DNA of 64,000 bases from Dryas octopetala (taxonomy: Eukaryota > Streptophyta > Magnoliopsida > Rosales > Rosaceae), in the NCBI GenBank assembly GCA_963921425.1, contig OY992832.1, positions 5,022,001-5,086,000 on the forward strand, written 5' to 3'. How positions within the stretch are numbered: position 1 is the first letter of the stretch; each line of letters begins with the position of its first letter. Both the position numbers and the translations under genes were made by a program. The notes under the pieces are model-generated. The model saw only the letters and a list, made by a program, of their open reading frames with translations. It had not been told where the DNA came from and searched no databases. Shown here in pieces: positions 1-12,024 of this stretch.

Positions 1-2796
1 TACGTTGATGTTGGTATGCTCTTGAAACTATATGTTGGGATACCATTATACAAAAAACTTTGAGAAACACTGGTTTTTACCTACACCGCGAACAGGTTTC
101 TGGGGAGGCCTTGTTCCTGAAAACGCATTCAACTCATCTGCTCTTGAGGATCTCTTAAATGCCGGTGTTCTTGGTTTGAAGGTAACTATTCAAGAACTAG
201 AAGTGATATCTTAGATTCCCCAAATTGTGAAAGCATTCCCCAATTGGTGCAGGATGTGTATGAACAAAAGACATCATAGAAATTGTTGGTAGAGATGAAT
301 AGGCTATTATATCCTCGTCTGATGAATTTTTTCCATGTATGTTTTTTTGTAGTCTTTCATGTGTCCATCAGGGATCACTGACTTTCCTATGACAAACACC
401 AGTCACATTAAGGTTTGTTTCACCAGATTCAGTCCTCTTACTGTCATATAAAATATGTGGTTTACCTTGCAAAAGAATTTAAAAGCATAGAATCAATGAC
501 TCATTTGTTGATTGTACTGCTGCATATCCAACTCTATTATACTAATGCAATCAGCATATTCATTTGTGATGGTTGAAGACTTGCATTGGTTGGCTTCTTG
601 AGATGTAATGTTGTTTGCATGATGCTGATGTTTTTTTTTCAAATATCTGCATATTGTTTTCAATTATTTGTTCCTTAGGAGGGACTGTCTGTACTGGCAA
701 AATATAGAAGGCCTTTACTTGTACACGCAGAGAAACAACTAGATCCTGAAAGCGATTTGGGAGTTGAAGATGGTAGTAATGATGCTCGTTCTTATTCTAC
801 ATATCTCAAAACTAGGCCACCTTCATGGTAAGATATTGTTCATGACCCATCTTACCATGGTAAGATTTTGAATGTTTTTGACTTTCTGAATGCTGAGTCC
901 TCTTGTATATGATATTTTAGTCCTAAACGTTGCTGTAAGGAACTATCTATGAATGCTATTTATTTCACATGATAATTGTTTTCTTCTATTTTCCAACCAG
1001 GGAGGAGGCAGCTATTAAGGACCTCTTGACCTTGACAAAGGACACAAGGATTGGTGCCCCTGCAGAAGGAGCTCATCTTCACATTGTTCACTTGTCTGAC
1101 TCAAGCTCCTCGTTAGATCTTATTAAGGTAGTCGTTTATCTTTTACAAGTATGTGATTTTTGTACATACCCACACCACTCCAACACATCCAACAACAGAA
1201 CCCATATCTACAGCTGAAAGCAAATAATTAATGTTCATGAATAACAATGCTACTGCGATTTCTATATTATTTGCAGGAAGCAAAAAGTGGTGGTGACAGT
1301 GTAACTGTTGAGACATGCCCTCACTACTTAGCTTTCTCAGCAGAAGAGATTCGGGATGGAGATACTCGTTTTAAGTGTTCTCCACCCATTCGTGATGCAG
1401 TCAATAAGGAAAAACTGTGGGAGGCTCTTTTGGTATGCAATTATTCTATGTTTGCCTGTATATACGATAGGATTGCTATCTACCATCAATTGATTCTCCT
1501 TGGATTCAATGTTGTTTCAGGAAGGGCATGTTGACATGCTAAGTTCTGATCATTCACCAACTCTGCCAGAACTTAAGCTTCTCGATGATGGTGACTTTTT
1601 GAGGGCTTGGGGTGGCATATCATCTTTGCAGGTTGGTTGTTTCTCTATATACGTGTATAGGAATGCACAAATTTAATTATGCCTGAACAAGAATAGTAGC
1701 TCACATACACAATCATTTGCCTTTAAGTCAAGGTTGTTTGTGGTTTTGAAAACTCATCACTGGCATTCTTCGGGGGCCATTTGCAGTTTGTTCTTCCTGT
1801 GACATGGTCATATGGCCAGAAATATGGAGTGACTTTAGAACAGTTAGCTTTATGGTGGAGTGAAAGGCCGGCCAAGCTCGCCGGACAAAACTTAAAGGTG
1901 ATATTATCATCAGTTTTTTTCTGTTCAAATTTGTAGTTTTGATCTTATTGATAGGAAGTTAGAATAAAAATCCTTAAATTCTTCCTTTTCTCTGTCAAAC
2001 AGAAAAATTGCTTTGTTCTTAGCCGGTTTCATGCGGACATGAATCTTATTTTTCAGTCCAAGAAAAGAATCATATTTTGCTGGTGTTTTTATATATTGAA
2101 TTGCATCTACTAAAACTTGTAATTCCAAGATGACAGATAATAGTTACAATCTCTTAATGTGGCATGAATAAACAAGGTTGTGAAAAATTGGCATGTCAGT
2201 ATCACTAGGGTTACATGAGATTAACTATCCAATTCAAGCAATCAATTGCTGATTCATGTCTCATGAGTTTAATTCTATCTTGCAGGGGGCAATTGCAATT
2301 GGAAACCATGCAGATATCGTAGTATGGGATCCAGATGTGGAGTTTAACCTTGATGATGACTATCCTGTCTACCTTAAGCATTCTGTATGTCTTCCTTGTA
2401 CTTTTTATTTTCTTATACATCTAACATCCCCAGTTCACTTGTTTTGAGTATGACTATCTTTTCCTTGGTAAAATCTAAAGAACCTCCATGCATTAATTCA
2501 ATTTTTCTTTCTGTTTTTTTGTTTGTTTCTGATCAACAATCATATCATACTTTTTTTGTTCAAATTTCCTTCTGATATTTTAATCAGTTATTGCTTTGAA
2601 AACTGTTCTGTGTTATTGGAGCCAATAAGAAGTATTTTCTTCCCTTCCTATACCTTTCTATCTATAGGGTATTTCAGCCTACATGGGAACAAAGTTATCT
2701 GGTAGAGTTTCAGCTACTTTTGTTAGAGGAAACCTTATCTTCAAAGAGGGGAAGCATGCTCCTGCAGCCTGTGGTGTTCCAATTCTGGCACAATAA
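1..2796 (+). CDS. ALN: Allantoinase, 3' part (gene enters from the left edge)
   Basis: Allantoinase hydrolyses allantoin to allantoate in the ureide (purine degradation) pathway of the plant endoplasmic reticulum. It is a dinuclear-metal amidohydrolase related to dihydroorotase. Ten exon parts are visible: about 1-13, 96-181, 353-412, 679-827, 1001-1127, 1277-1432, 1521-1631, 1787-1897, 2286-2384 and 2668-2796. All are bounded by GT/AG with phases that agree, giving 346 residues and a TAA stop. Family motifs seen are LVHAE (metal-ligand His), [24 protein letters not shown] and the metal-binding SSDHSP. The C-terminal part reads GNHADIVVW. The start codon, signal region and first metal motif lie outside the window. 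Long AT-rich introns separate the exons. The gene looks intact over the visible part. The next gene, MUTS2, starts 785 bases downstream on the same strand. Confidence 0.93.
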
Positions 2797-3581
2797 AAAA
2801 TTGGATTGACAACAAGTAAAACCCCTAATTACTCTCCTAAAACGTTTCATGAATACTGTTTGTGCTTCAAGGTGGCTCACAGTCAGCAATTTTTTGGCAC
2901 TAGAGGTTTCATGCTCTATCCATACTGGTGACTTTTGAGAGCTTGGGGTGGACAATGGGAAGTAATCACTCAATGTCTCTTGGTTGTTACATGGAGAACT
3001 TTCTTTCCCCTTTCTTTAATAATGTTCATAATTGAATATTGATGTAATTTCTAGGCTTGTATCATTGTATGTACATAGTTTGGTGCTTCAAAACATGTAA
3101 TATAACAATTTGTAAGGGGATGTAACTGTAACTACTGCCAAAATATTGTCACGGTTATTAATTTATCGTTGTTTTTTTATTGAGTCAAATAAGAAAAATT
3201 AATTATTATATATGTTAGTTATATATACGTAAATTTCACGCGCATGATGTGAAAGAAAGATATTATATATAACTGCTCAACAATAAATATTTATTTTGAA
3301 AATCAATTTTGGTTATGATCAAAATTTGGTTGAAAAAAAGAATGTGTACTATTTGCATTTGATTTTCCAAAAGGAGCAAGGAGTGGCAAACTACACGTCC
3401 TACGTTCACTGTTCAGCAAATTCTAAAAGAAACGACATGTCGTTCGGACCATTGGCGCCACGCCGCTACCAGAAGGTCCAGAATTATGCAATGCCAGAAT
3501 CATATATACCGTTTCTTCTCTCACTCCACAGTTTCAAACGGATAAGATGCTAAAACCCATTGCATCAAAACCAACCAAGCC
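2797..3581. other. Intergenic: ALN 3' UTR and MUTS2 promoter
   Basis: No gene is seen here. The first few hundred bases are probably the ALN 3' untranslated region. The rest is AT-rich and leads into the MUTS2 promoter. Short open frames around 2710-2973 and 3296-3553 have no recognisable protein features. Confidence 0.6.
3503..3508 (+). promoter_or_regulatory. Candidate TATA box of MUTS2
   Basis: TATATA lies about 75 bases upstream of the MUTS2 ATG, a normal distance for a plant core promoter with a short leader. The call rests on position and composition only. Confidence 0.4.
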
Positions 3582-6500
3582 ATGTTCAACTCACTGAGCC
3601 CACTCGTCCCCTCTCTTACCCCGTCATTGCAACTCAGTAGCAACCTCTTCTTCGTCTCCATCCCGAAATCTTCGAACCTCTTCGCCAGAGCCCTTAAACC
3701 CACCGCCACCACTACCTTCTCGCTCTCCGACTCGTCCGAGTTACATTCCAACCAACTCAACCTCGCACATTCCCTCCAATCCGAAACCCTAGAAACCCTA
3801 GAATGGGCCTCGGTCTGCAAGCAACTGTCGGCGTTGGCGTCCACCTCCATGGGCTTCTCAACTGCGCAGAAGGCCCACATTCCCTTCGGCCGGTCCGAGG
3901 AGGAGAGCCAGAAGCTTCTCGATCAGACTGCCGCGGCCGTGGATGCCATCTCGGTGATCGGTTCTCCACCGTCGGAATTCTCGGCGGTCGAGGACGTATC
4001 GGGGATCGTGAACTCTGCCGTTTTAGGCAAATTGCTATCTATTAACGAGCTCTGCGCTGTGCGTAGGACGCTGATTGCCGCGAAGGGATTGTTCGAGAAG
4101 TTGAAGGGCTTGGCTTCGAGTGCAGATTGTACGGACAGGTATGGTTGTTTTTGAGCTTGCTTTATCAATTTCTTTATTCCTTTAAGTTTCTTCTGTGTTT
4201 TTGTTTTGGTTTTATGAGAAATATGTTGGTTTGAAGTTTGAACACTGATTAGGGTTTGGTAAAGCACTTCAAGTGGAAGTAGAAGCTTCTAATTCACATA
4301 ATAATCATACAAATCAGATTTTTATGATTTATTTTATTTTTTGTTAAGTTGTACTTGAACAGGTACTTGCAGCCCCTGCTTGAAATACTTCAGAATTGTG
4401 ATTTCATAGTGAAGCTGGAGCAAACGATAGGATTGTGCATAGATTGCAATCTTTCAGTAATCCGCGACACGGCTAGTGAAGACTTGGAGATCATTAGGTC
4501 AGAAAGGAAAAGGAACATGGAAAATCTGGATTCTTTGTTGAAGGAAGTGTCAACCCTGATTTTTAAAGCTGGTGGCATTGACAGTCCTTTGGTGACTAAG
4601 CGCAGAGCTAGGATGTGCGTGGGCGTCAGGGCTTCGTACAAATATTTGCTTCCGGATGGTTTAGTTCTGGATACTAGTAGTTCTGGTGCAACATACTTCA
4701 TGGAACCCCAGGAGGCGGTGGAGTTGAACAACATGGAAGTGAGGCTTTCAAATGCTGAGAATGCCGAGGAAATAGGCATTTTGAGCTTCCTTACATCGGA
4801 AACAGCAAAATCAGAAATACAGATAATGTATTTGTTAGATAAAATTCTGGAAGTTGATCTTGCTTTTGCTAGAGCTGCTTATGCTCGGTGGATGAATGGG
4901 GTATGTCCAATTTTCAGTTCCAAGGATTTTAAGGACTTAGATTCAGCTGGAGCCGATTTTGATGTATCTGTAGATATTGAAGGACTACAACATCCATTGC
5001 TCCTTGAGTCATCTCTTAAAAGTTTGTCTGATGCTCTTGCACCCAGTTCAAGAAATGCATCTTCCTCCAACAACGGAAATGGTGTAAAAATGATTTCTGA
5101 TATTCCAGTTCCAATAGATATCAAAGTTGGATGTGGAACCAGAGTGGTTGTAATATCAGGACCTAATACTGGTGGGAAAACAGCTTCCATGAAAACTTTG
5201 GGCCTGGCTTCTCTCATGTCGAAGGCTGGCATGTATCTTCCTGCAAAAAACCACCCAAAGCTTCCATGGTTTGATCTTGTTCTAGCCGATATTGGAGATC
5301 ACCAGGTAGTAGTTTACCTTATTTATGGCAGACAATCCTTGGTTCTTTAAGTTTTTAATTTTTGTCTGACTGTGGTTTTTCAATTGAAGTCTCTTGAGCA
5401 AAGTCTCTCAACTTTTAGTGGACACATATCACGGATCTGTAATATTTTGGAAGTGACCTCAAAAGAATCACTTGTCCTCATTGATGAGATTGGTAGTGGA
5501 ACCGATCCTTCTGAAGGTGTGGCTCTTTCTGCCAGCATCTTGCTATATCTCAAAGGCCGTGTTAACTTAGCTGTTGTGACTACTCATTATGCGGATTTAA
5601 GTCTCCTGAAAGAAAAGGATAATCGGTTTGAAAATGCAGCCATGGAATTTTCTCCAGAAACCTTACGACCTACTTATCGGATCCTATGGGGAAGTACTGG
5701 TGATTCAAATGCATTGAGTATTGCTAAATCAATTGGTTTTAATCAACATATAATCGAGCGTGCACACAAATGGGTGGAGAGATTAATGCCAGAAAATCAG
5801 CAGGAGCGGAAAGGTTTGGTATATCGGTCATTGATTGAGGAAAGAAACAGACTGGAGGCTCAGGCAAAGATGGCTGCATCTCTTCATTCTGAAGTTATGG
5901 TTCTTTATCGTGAGGTATTGATTGTTAAAGTAGCTCTAGTCTGGAACAGTCTTGCATGTTTGCTGTTTGTTTACTCAGTGTGTATTTGAGCATGTCCCCT
6001 CGATTCCTCTTTTATAAAATCTTTACCTATTGAAGAAAACAAATTGATTACACCTATAACCTTTTAGTTTTGGCATAGGCCCAAAGGTCGCCATTGACCT
6101 TTGGTCCTAGTGGTTCTCTTCCCTTCTTAAGAATGAGGGGGAGGCGGAGTTCCAGGGTTCCAACCTTAGAGTGTTTAGGTCTACAAAAGGGGCCTGATCT
6201 CGAGAAATTTGGCACTTTTCTAGTTATTTGTGTTGCTAGGTATTCTATTTTTCTGTTCATTACTTGATATTTGGAAAATAACTTTGATTGGAAGTTAAAA
6301 AGGCATATGGAAGCGTTTTCCTAAATGTTAAATAATAATAAAATTGTTTCTGTTATTTAGCTATTAGTCTATTACTATAGAAACTTGGTTTCCATGAACA
6401 AGGAATAAAGATTATGGTAGAAAAAGGAATAAACATTCATAGCTTAAAGATTATGGTAGATGTTTATATGCCTTAATTATTCGTTCGTATTGCATTGAAG

Positions 6501-7563
6501 ATCCAAGATGAGGCAGAAGATCTTGATACACGCAAGAGAGCTCTTATGGCAAAGGAAACCCTACAGGTTCAGAAAGAAGTGAAGACTGCAAAATCTCAAA
6601 TGGAAACTGTGCTGCAGGAGTTTGATAACCGACTCAAAACTGCTGGTGCTGATCAGTTGAATTTGATAATGAGGAAAACAGAAGCTGCAATTGCATCTAT
6701 TATTGAGGCTCACTGCCCTGATGATGGTTTCTTGGTTAGGGAGACATCTACCACTTCATACACACCCCAATTTGGGGAGCAAGTCTATTTGAAGGGACTG
6801 GGAAATAAGTTAGCTACTGTAGTTGAAGCACCTGGAGATGATGGGACAGTCCTTGTGCAATATGGTAAAATGAAAGTTCGGTTGAAGAAGAGCGACATCA
6901 GAGCTATTCCTAGTACGGATAAGAATGCCACGACTAATTCTGGCCCACAACTGAAGCAGCAGGTATGTGAAAGTAACGCTTTATTTCTATTTTCTCCTAA
7001 TTGTTCCATATGCATGAATTGCCTCTATTTCTTTTTTACTCCATGCACAGATTCTAAACAGCGTTATTTGTTATGACTTATGAACCAATATTACTTGGTT
7101 AATACCTAAAACAGCATTATTGGAAATGCATGTCTGTAATCATGATATTGAGGGATACCTTCTTAACTGTTTCACTAGTCCCTTCAAACATAGGGGTTTT
7201 GACCATTTTCTCATGACCTGTATCAAATTCAATGGTGGAGTCTTATCATTTTGATTGATATTGTAGGCTTGGAGGAGTCGTACTGGGGAAAGCAAAGATG
7301 GGGAGGTTCCTTATGGTCCAGTGGTACAAACGTCAAAGAACACAGTGGATCTGCGTGGCATGAGGGTGGAGGAAGCTTCTTACCACCTGGACATGGCCAT
7401 CTCTGCTAGAGAGTCTCATTCAGTTTTTTTTGTTGTACATGGGATGGGCACCGGGGTTGTTAAAGAGAGAGCCCTTGAGATTTTGAAAAAACATCCACGA
7501 GTAGCCAAGTATGAACCCGAAAGTCCAATGAATTATGGTTGTACAGTTGCTTACATCAAGTAA
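3582..7563 (+). CDS. MUTS2: MutS2 family protein with C-terminal Smr domain (plastid-type)
   Basis: Five exons (about 3582-4138, 4363-5305, 5390-5914, 6501-6962, 7267-7563) give 927 residues with consistent phases. The N-terminus is rich in Ser, Thr, Leu and Pro, as expected for an organelle transit peptide. The MutS core follows. Walker A is GPNTGGKTASMKT near residue 452 and Walker B/signature is LVLIDEIGSGTDPSEG near residue 527. A charged coiled-coil clamp region follows, then a KOW-like basic segment. The Smr domain covers about residues 855-927, with VDLRGMRVEEA and HGMGTG. Bacterial MutS2 proteins act on branched DNA or stalled ribosomes; the plant copies are organellar and poorly characterised. 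Its DLRG in place of DLHG is usual for MutS2. A possible SINE sits in the fourth intron. No breaks are seen. Confidence 0.93.
6078..6270 (+). mobile_element. Possible tRNA-derived SINE in a MUTS2 intron
   Basis: Within the 5915-6500 intron a block is more GC-rich than its surroundings. It contains an A-box-like TGGTCCTAGTGGTT and, about 45 bases later, a B-box-like GGGTTCCAACC, the internal pol III promoter layout of tRNA-derived SINEs. Clear target duplications and a poly(A) tail were not found, so the ends are approximate and the call is tentative. Confidence 0.35.
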
Positions 7564-7711
7564 ATGACAGTATACTGGTGGAGAACCTTGTCATACTACA
7601 TGGGTCTTACAATTTTGTAAAATTGTAATCAGCTATCTTGGCATGGTTGAGTTTTGTACATTAAGCTACCTTTTTTTCTCTTTAATTCCATGATTACAGA
7701 AGCATCAATTT

Positions 7712-7727
7712 TTTTTTTTTGGTCAAG
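7712..7727 (-). mobile_element. Micro-retroinsertion (poly-T then GGTCAAG) with 16-bp target repeats
   Basis: The direct repeats ACAGAAGCATCAATTT at 7696-7711 and 7728-7743 flank nine T then GGTCAAG. Read on the minus strand the insert is CTTGACC followed by poly(A), the form of an extremely 5'-truncated LINE or SINE insertion. Confidence 0.6.
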
Positions 7728-7918
7728 ACAGAAGCATCAATTTGAATTTGGAAGTCGGCATATATTTCTGGTCAATTTTTGGGGGGTTCCTTCTGGTTGA
7801 TGATTCCTTTCCACAATTTGGATTTGGACAATTTGGTAAGCATGCAGGTATGTGCAAGTAGTGCAACTGTGCAAGTTTGCCACACGGATCATAAATCAGA
7901 GTTCGTTCTCCCCATAAA

Positions 7919-7950
7919 ACACACGCGCACACACACACACACACACACAC
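7919..7950. repeat. AC dinucleotide microsatellite
   Basis: About 15 AC units, with an interrupted CGCG near the start. Confidence 0.9.
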
Positions 7951-8313
7951 CATAATTTGATGCAAATCTCAAACTCCATCCAAAAGATGCTAACCCCATT
8001 TACTGGAATTAGAAATTGACAGCTGGCCGGCTGAATAACGTTAATATTTATTGTGAAAGACACCTCAAGTAGAAACCGAAAGCTTTTGGCCCTTATCTAT
8101 GCCTGTGCGGCTTCTGCTTGCCTTTGCAGCATACTCCACGTCTCGTCCCATGTAAACCCTGGAGCTGCCACATGCACTATTCCAACGCAACACTCTTGTA
8201 AGCTAGCAGACTTATTGTCTTCAGTCGCAACAATTTAATAAGCATGTATGTGGAAAGAAAGCCAGGAAAGTATATGAAGGAGCTCCATTGTTGGAGGTTT
8301 AATTTGCAGGAAA

Positions 8314-9898
8314 ATGTTGACCTTTTTTGAGAAAGAAATTGGAAGACCACCTCCAGAGCTGAGGCTTCCTTCAAATTATGTGTTGGAGAAGGCAAAGACC
8401 AGAGAGCAGATTTTAAAGATTTTCCAAACATCATGTCCCGAGTGCACTGTGTATTATCTTTCAAATGGGAGTTTCATGGCCTTGTCACATGACAATGAAA
8501 CTGCTCTGTCACACCCAAGGTATTTATAGTAATTTTATCTTCTTCTTTGTTCCATATATTTCTCATTGTTTTCTTGCTCATGTGCTAATACTCTTTTCAC
8601 AATAAATTTCAACATTTTTCATATCATGTGACCCAATCTGCTATAGCTTTTCTTACACGAAAGCCTGTATGCAAAAATGAAGCTTGAAAATTTTCCACAG
8701 CAAAACAAATGCTCCAGAGCTTTATATTAAAATCCAAAAAACAAAAATTAAAGACCTAATATATTGAATTCATTGCTCTCAATTGTCTTATTTTTGTATT
8801 TTTCAGGTCCATTGTTGTCATAGACGATGTCTTCTGCATTTTTATAGGGACTTTGGAGAACACTTCTGACCTTAGAAGGCACTATGGCCTTCCAAGACAA
8901 GCAACAGAAGCCATGGTTGTGGTTGAAGCCTATAAAGTCCTAAGAGATCGAGCACCCTACCCACCTGACCAAGTCATTAAGGATCTGCATGGAAAATTTG
9001 CATTTATTCTCTTTGATGCTAGATCTGGTACCCTTTTCGCAGCCAGGGTGTGTTACTCATTTCTGAAATATTGACCTTAACAATGAAATATATGTCATAG
9101 AATGATTCCTCTTGGGATGTTAATATATAAATTATGTGAGCTTCTGAATGTTATGTGTGTCTAATTCAACAATGGGAGCACTTTACTCTCATTTTATGAT
9201 GTTTAAGGCACATTGGAATTGAGACCTTTACTCATGTGGCCTTGACCAAAACTTTGCTCCTCCCACAATGCAGTGTTACTGTCAAAACTCCTTAGGATGA
9301 ATAAGTCAATAATTCATATTAGTCTCCTAATTAAGTGTTATTGATTTGTATGACCTGTATTAGCCTTAATTAAGTGTGATGGATTCTTAATTAACCTTGA
9401 TTGGTTTTAATGTTAGGACCGAGATGGAAGTGTTGAGCTTCACTGTGGAATGGCAAGTGATCGGTCCCTAGTCTGCTCCCACAGCCTCAACATCATTAGA
9501 GAGGCCTGTGGAAGATCTTGTGCACCTTTTCCTCCAGGTTAGTTCAAATCGGCACTCTTCTTCCTTTATCCTTTATCCTTTATTCTGTTGGTTGTCAATG
9601 CCTTATGAAGATGGAAATTCTGACCCAATTTGCAGTAAATAGACCCAACTTTTTGTATTCAAGAGTGTTTACTATTTTCAAATGGTCTGAAACAGGCTGC
9701 ATATTCACAAATGGAAGTGGGCTGATGAGCTTTGTTCATCCATTACACAAGGTAAGGGCAATTGCAATTGAAGATGACAATGGACATGTTTGTGGAGTTA
9801 TTTTTCAGGTGGATCTGTACACAAGACTCCCCAGCATTCCACGCACTGGTAGTGCAGCAAATTGGGCAGATGCAACTCTTGTCAAGGAAGGAGAATGA
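8314..9898 (+). CDS. TSJT1: Stem-specific protein TSJT1-like (DUF3700, class II glutamine-amidotransferase-like)
   Basis: Four exons (8314-8519, 8807-9047, 9417-9537, 9696-9898) encode 256 residues. The start MLTFFEKEIGRPPPEL matches the usual first residues of this family, so this ATG was chosen. Recognisable blocks are VVIDDVFCIFIGTLEN, the YGL segment, VVVEAYKVLRDRAPYPPDQV, LHGKFAFILFD, CAPFPPGCIFTN and the C-terminal RTGSAANWADATLV. The fold is that of class II (Ntn-type) glutamine amidotransferases, but the family lacks the N-terminal catalytic Cys, as here where residue 2 is Leu. The biochemical role is therefore unknown. Relatives are described as auxin-, aluminium- or dark/sugar-starvation-responsive. 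It converges with the glycine-rich protein gene on the other strand; their stops are about 300 bases apart. Confidence 0.88.
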
Positions 9899-10144
9899 CA
9901 ACCCTGAAATTATCTCTGCAGCCTGCTAATGAGAAAAAGAAGTATATTTCTAACTGGGTGAGTTGCTAAATTGGGTTATGGGAGTTGTTAACTAGATTGT
10001 GTAATATAGAACAAGTTAACTGGCTATGTGATGCATATGGCTCATCAGAGACCTTAAATAATTATGATGATAAGTAAGCACTTAACTATTTTGAGAGTTT
10101 TATTATTGAGCTGTAAACAGGGTGCACAATAATGCTTACACCAG

Positions 10145-10175
<31 letters not shown>

Positions 10176-10200
10176 GCTTATACAGTAGATCATGGTCTGC
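9899..10200. other. Convergent intergenic region with TA microsatellite
   Basis: This is shared 3' flank of two convergent genes, AT-rich, with a TA run at about 10147-10171. No gene is seen. Confidence 0.6.
10147..10171. repeat. TA dinucleotide microsatellite
   Basis: Alternating TA over about 25 bases lies between the convergent TSJT1-like and glycine-rich protein genes. Confidence 0.9.
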
Positions 10201-11073
10201 CTATCCTGATTCTGGGGCCATGGCATCCATAATGTGCTCTTCATCATTGCTGTTGCTTTCATCTTTGGGCTTCTTCCACAGTTCTTGTTCATCCTGCTTC
10301 TCATGGTTGACACTTTGTTCATGCTTCTTGATTCCTTCCATAGGCTCACTGGCCATATTGGAGTGGTTATCAAGGACATCAGAATGATCAAAGTACAAAC
10401 GAACTCCTGGACAGGTATTAGTAGGGCAATGAATTGGTGTGCAATATAGACCAGAACCAATTCCACCTCCACTAATACTTCCAATTCCACCGCTAATAGT
10501 ACCACCAATAGTGCCACCAATAGTGCCACCAATGTTACCACCAATTCCAAACCCAGGAATGCCAAAACCTGGGATTACAAAGCCTGGAGCACCACCTCCG
10601 CCGCCGCTGTTACCACCTTGGCCGCCGCAATTACCACCACCTCTGCCTCCGCCACTGCCACCACCTTGGCTTCCACAGTTACCTCCGCCTCCGCCAATAC
10701 CACCACCTCCGCCACCACAATTACCACTGCCACCACCAATACCACCACCTCCACCGCCGCAATTAACACCAACTTCCCCGATGCCTTCACCATAGCCTAT
10801 TCCACTACCTTGGCCACTACCACTACCAGAACCATAGCCAGTTCCTATACCTTCCCCGGAACCCTGAACAGTAGCAGAACTATCGATCTCACCTCCAATA
10901 AGACCTCCAATAAGCCCTCCAAGTCCTCCTCCAATTCCAATTTGCTCACTAAAGCCAAGGCCATCTGGTTTAACAACTGCTTTTTCCTTGTTAATAATGA
11001 CTCTATGAGCAGAGCTAGCTCCCCAGCTAAGTAAAAACAAGTAGGCTATACAAGCCCATTTTGGTGTTGCCAT
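10201..11073 (-). CDS. Secreted glycine-rich protein with charged C-terminal tail
   Basis: This is a single uninterrupted frame of 290 residues. Residues 1-22 form a signal peptide (MATPKWACIAYLFLLSWG then ASSA), which predicts export to the cell wall or apoplast. A short basic segment with INKEKAVVKPDG follows. Residues about 45-205 are Gly-rich: GGLGGLIGG, GSGSGQGSG, Gly-Gly-Gly-Gly-Gly-Ile-Gly-Gly and IGGTIGGTI repeats, with occasional Cys-Gly. A Cys cluster YCTPIHCPTNTC comes next. The last 70 residues are highly charged (His, Lys, Glu, Asp). Structural glycine-rich wall proteins usually lack such a tail. The antisense Pro-rich and Thr/Ser-rich frames are shadows of the Gly codons. A TATA box lies 56 bases upstream. 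I do not recognise a named ortholog. Confidence 0.8.
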   Translation of the reverse strand: MATPKWACIAYLFLLSWGASSAHRVIINKEKAVVKPDGLGFSEQIGIGGGLGGLIGGLIGGEIDSSATVQGSGEGIGTGYGSGSGSGQGSGIGYGEGIGEVGVNCGGGGGGIGGGSGNCGGGGGGIGGGGGNCGSQGGGSGGGRGGGNCGGQGGNSGGGGGAPGFVIPGFGIPGFGIGGNIGGTIGGTIGGTISGGIGSISGGGIGSGLYCTPIHCPTNTCPGVRLYFDHSDVLDNHSNMASEPMEGIKKHEQSVNHEKQDEQELWKKPKDESNSNDEEHIMDAMAPESG

Positions 11074-11128
11074 CTTTAGCTATATATTTTATATTGCCTT
11101 AGCTTCCTTTGCATGCACGTTAAAAGGG

Positions 11129-11136
11129 TATTTATA
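11129..11136 (-). promoter_or_regulatory. TATA box of the glycine-rich protein gene
   Basis: On the minus strand TATAAATA stands about 56 bases upstream of the ATG at 11073. This is a textbook plant TATA box position and implies a leader of about 25 bases. Confidence 0.65.
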
Positions 11137-11625
11137 GTAAGCTCTACATAGTTTGTTGGAGTGAAAATGCCATAAAACTGGGGTTGATCAGGACAGGAAG
11201 CAAGTAAATGACTCAATTTCAAGCATATGGTTATGGGAACCAGGTATCATGGAGTTTATGTGAGCAGAGAATTGCGTGTTGTAAACTCGTAAATTGGTGC
11301 ATAGTCGATCTCTGTTAATTTATATGTAATGAGTCTAATGACCCTAAAGCCCACCCTTCAATATCTGATGAATGGAGTGATGGAACCTTAACACCACCAC
11401 CAAGGTCCACCATTCATTACGTTTTCTCTTGGACTGTATGGCCCAAAAAAAGACTGTGAGGCCCAACACAAATAGTGGGCTTTAACATGTGAGTATTCGG
11501 CCCATTGTGCACACCCACTTTATTCTAAAAATGGATACATATACATATCTAGTTTTAAGTCCCATAAAAAAAATTCAAAGTTGTCAAACCTAAAGAATAA
11601 GTTACTTAAGAGCTGAAGTAACCCC

Positions 11626-11647
11626 AATGGCCAAAAAAAAAAAAAAA
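11626..11647 (+). mobile_element. Micro-retroinsertion (AATGGCC then poly-A) with 18-bp target repeats
   Basis: Perfect direct repeats AAGAGCTGAAGTAACCCC at 11608-11625 and 11648-11665 flank AATGGCC and a 15-base A run. No other element sequence is present. Confidence 0.65.
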
Positions 11648-12024
11648 AAGAGCTGAAGTAACCCCTATCACATAAAAATAACGATACGAACCTTATATAA
11701 ATTAATGAGTTGTGACCGATTAATGCTTGACATTAACTTAAATAACAGAATTTGTTGACATGAATAATAAAGATGCCGGTTGGTGAAAAATCGAATCACT
11801 TATTTTAACACTACAAACCAAATTAGTATCAAGTCACTTAACATAATTTAGCAACCAGGTCAAATAATTTTTTTGGTTAGTAATTAACGAGGTAAAAACT
11901 CTTATACTGTAAAACCAAGGTTAATTTTAGTCCTGTAACTCTCAGTCTCAGCCTTGGCCACCTTTATAAATTTCAATTTTACCGAGTCACTGAGTCACAA
12001 AGTTCACGCTGTTGGGGAATTAGC

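Larger units (their letters stand above)
7564..8313. other. Intergenic: MUTS2 3' UTR and TSJT1 upstream region
   Basis: No gene is seen. It holds a poly(T) micro-insertion with a 16-bp direct repeat (7696-7743) and an AC microsatellite. Part of the TSJT1-like leader probably lies at the right. A short frame at 8053-8238 has no recognisable features and may be untranslated leader. Confidence 0.6.

Noticed and set aside
10439-10795. Pro-rich frame antisense to the glycine-rich protein gene
   Set aside because: GGN codons read backwards give CCN. The sense frame has a signal peptide, stop and TATA box, so the antisense frame is a shadow.
11440-11475. GACTGT...GGCCC direct repeat around seven A as another micro-insertion
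   Set aside because: The repeats differ at two positions and the A run is short, so chance duplication is as likely.
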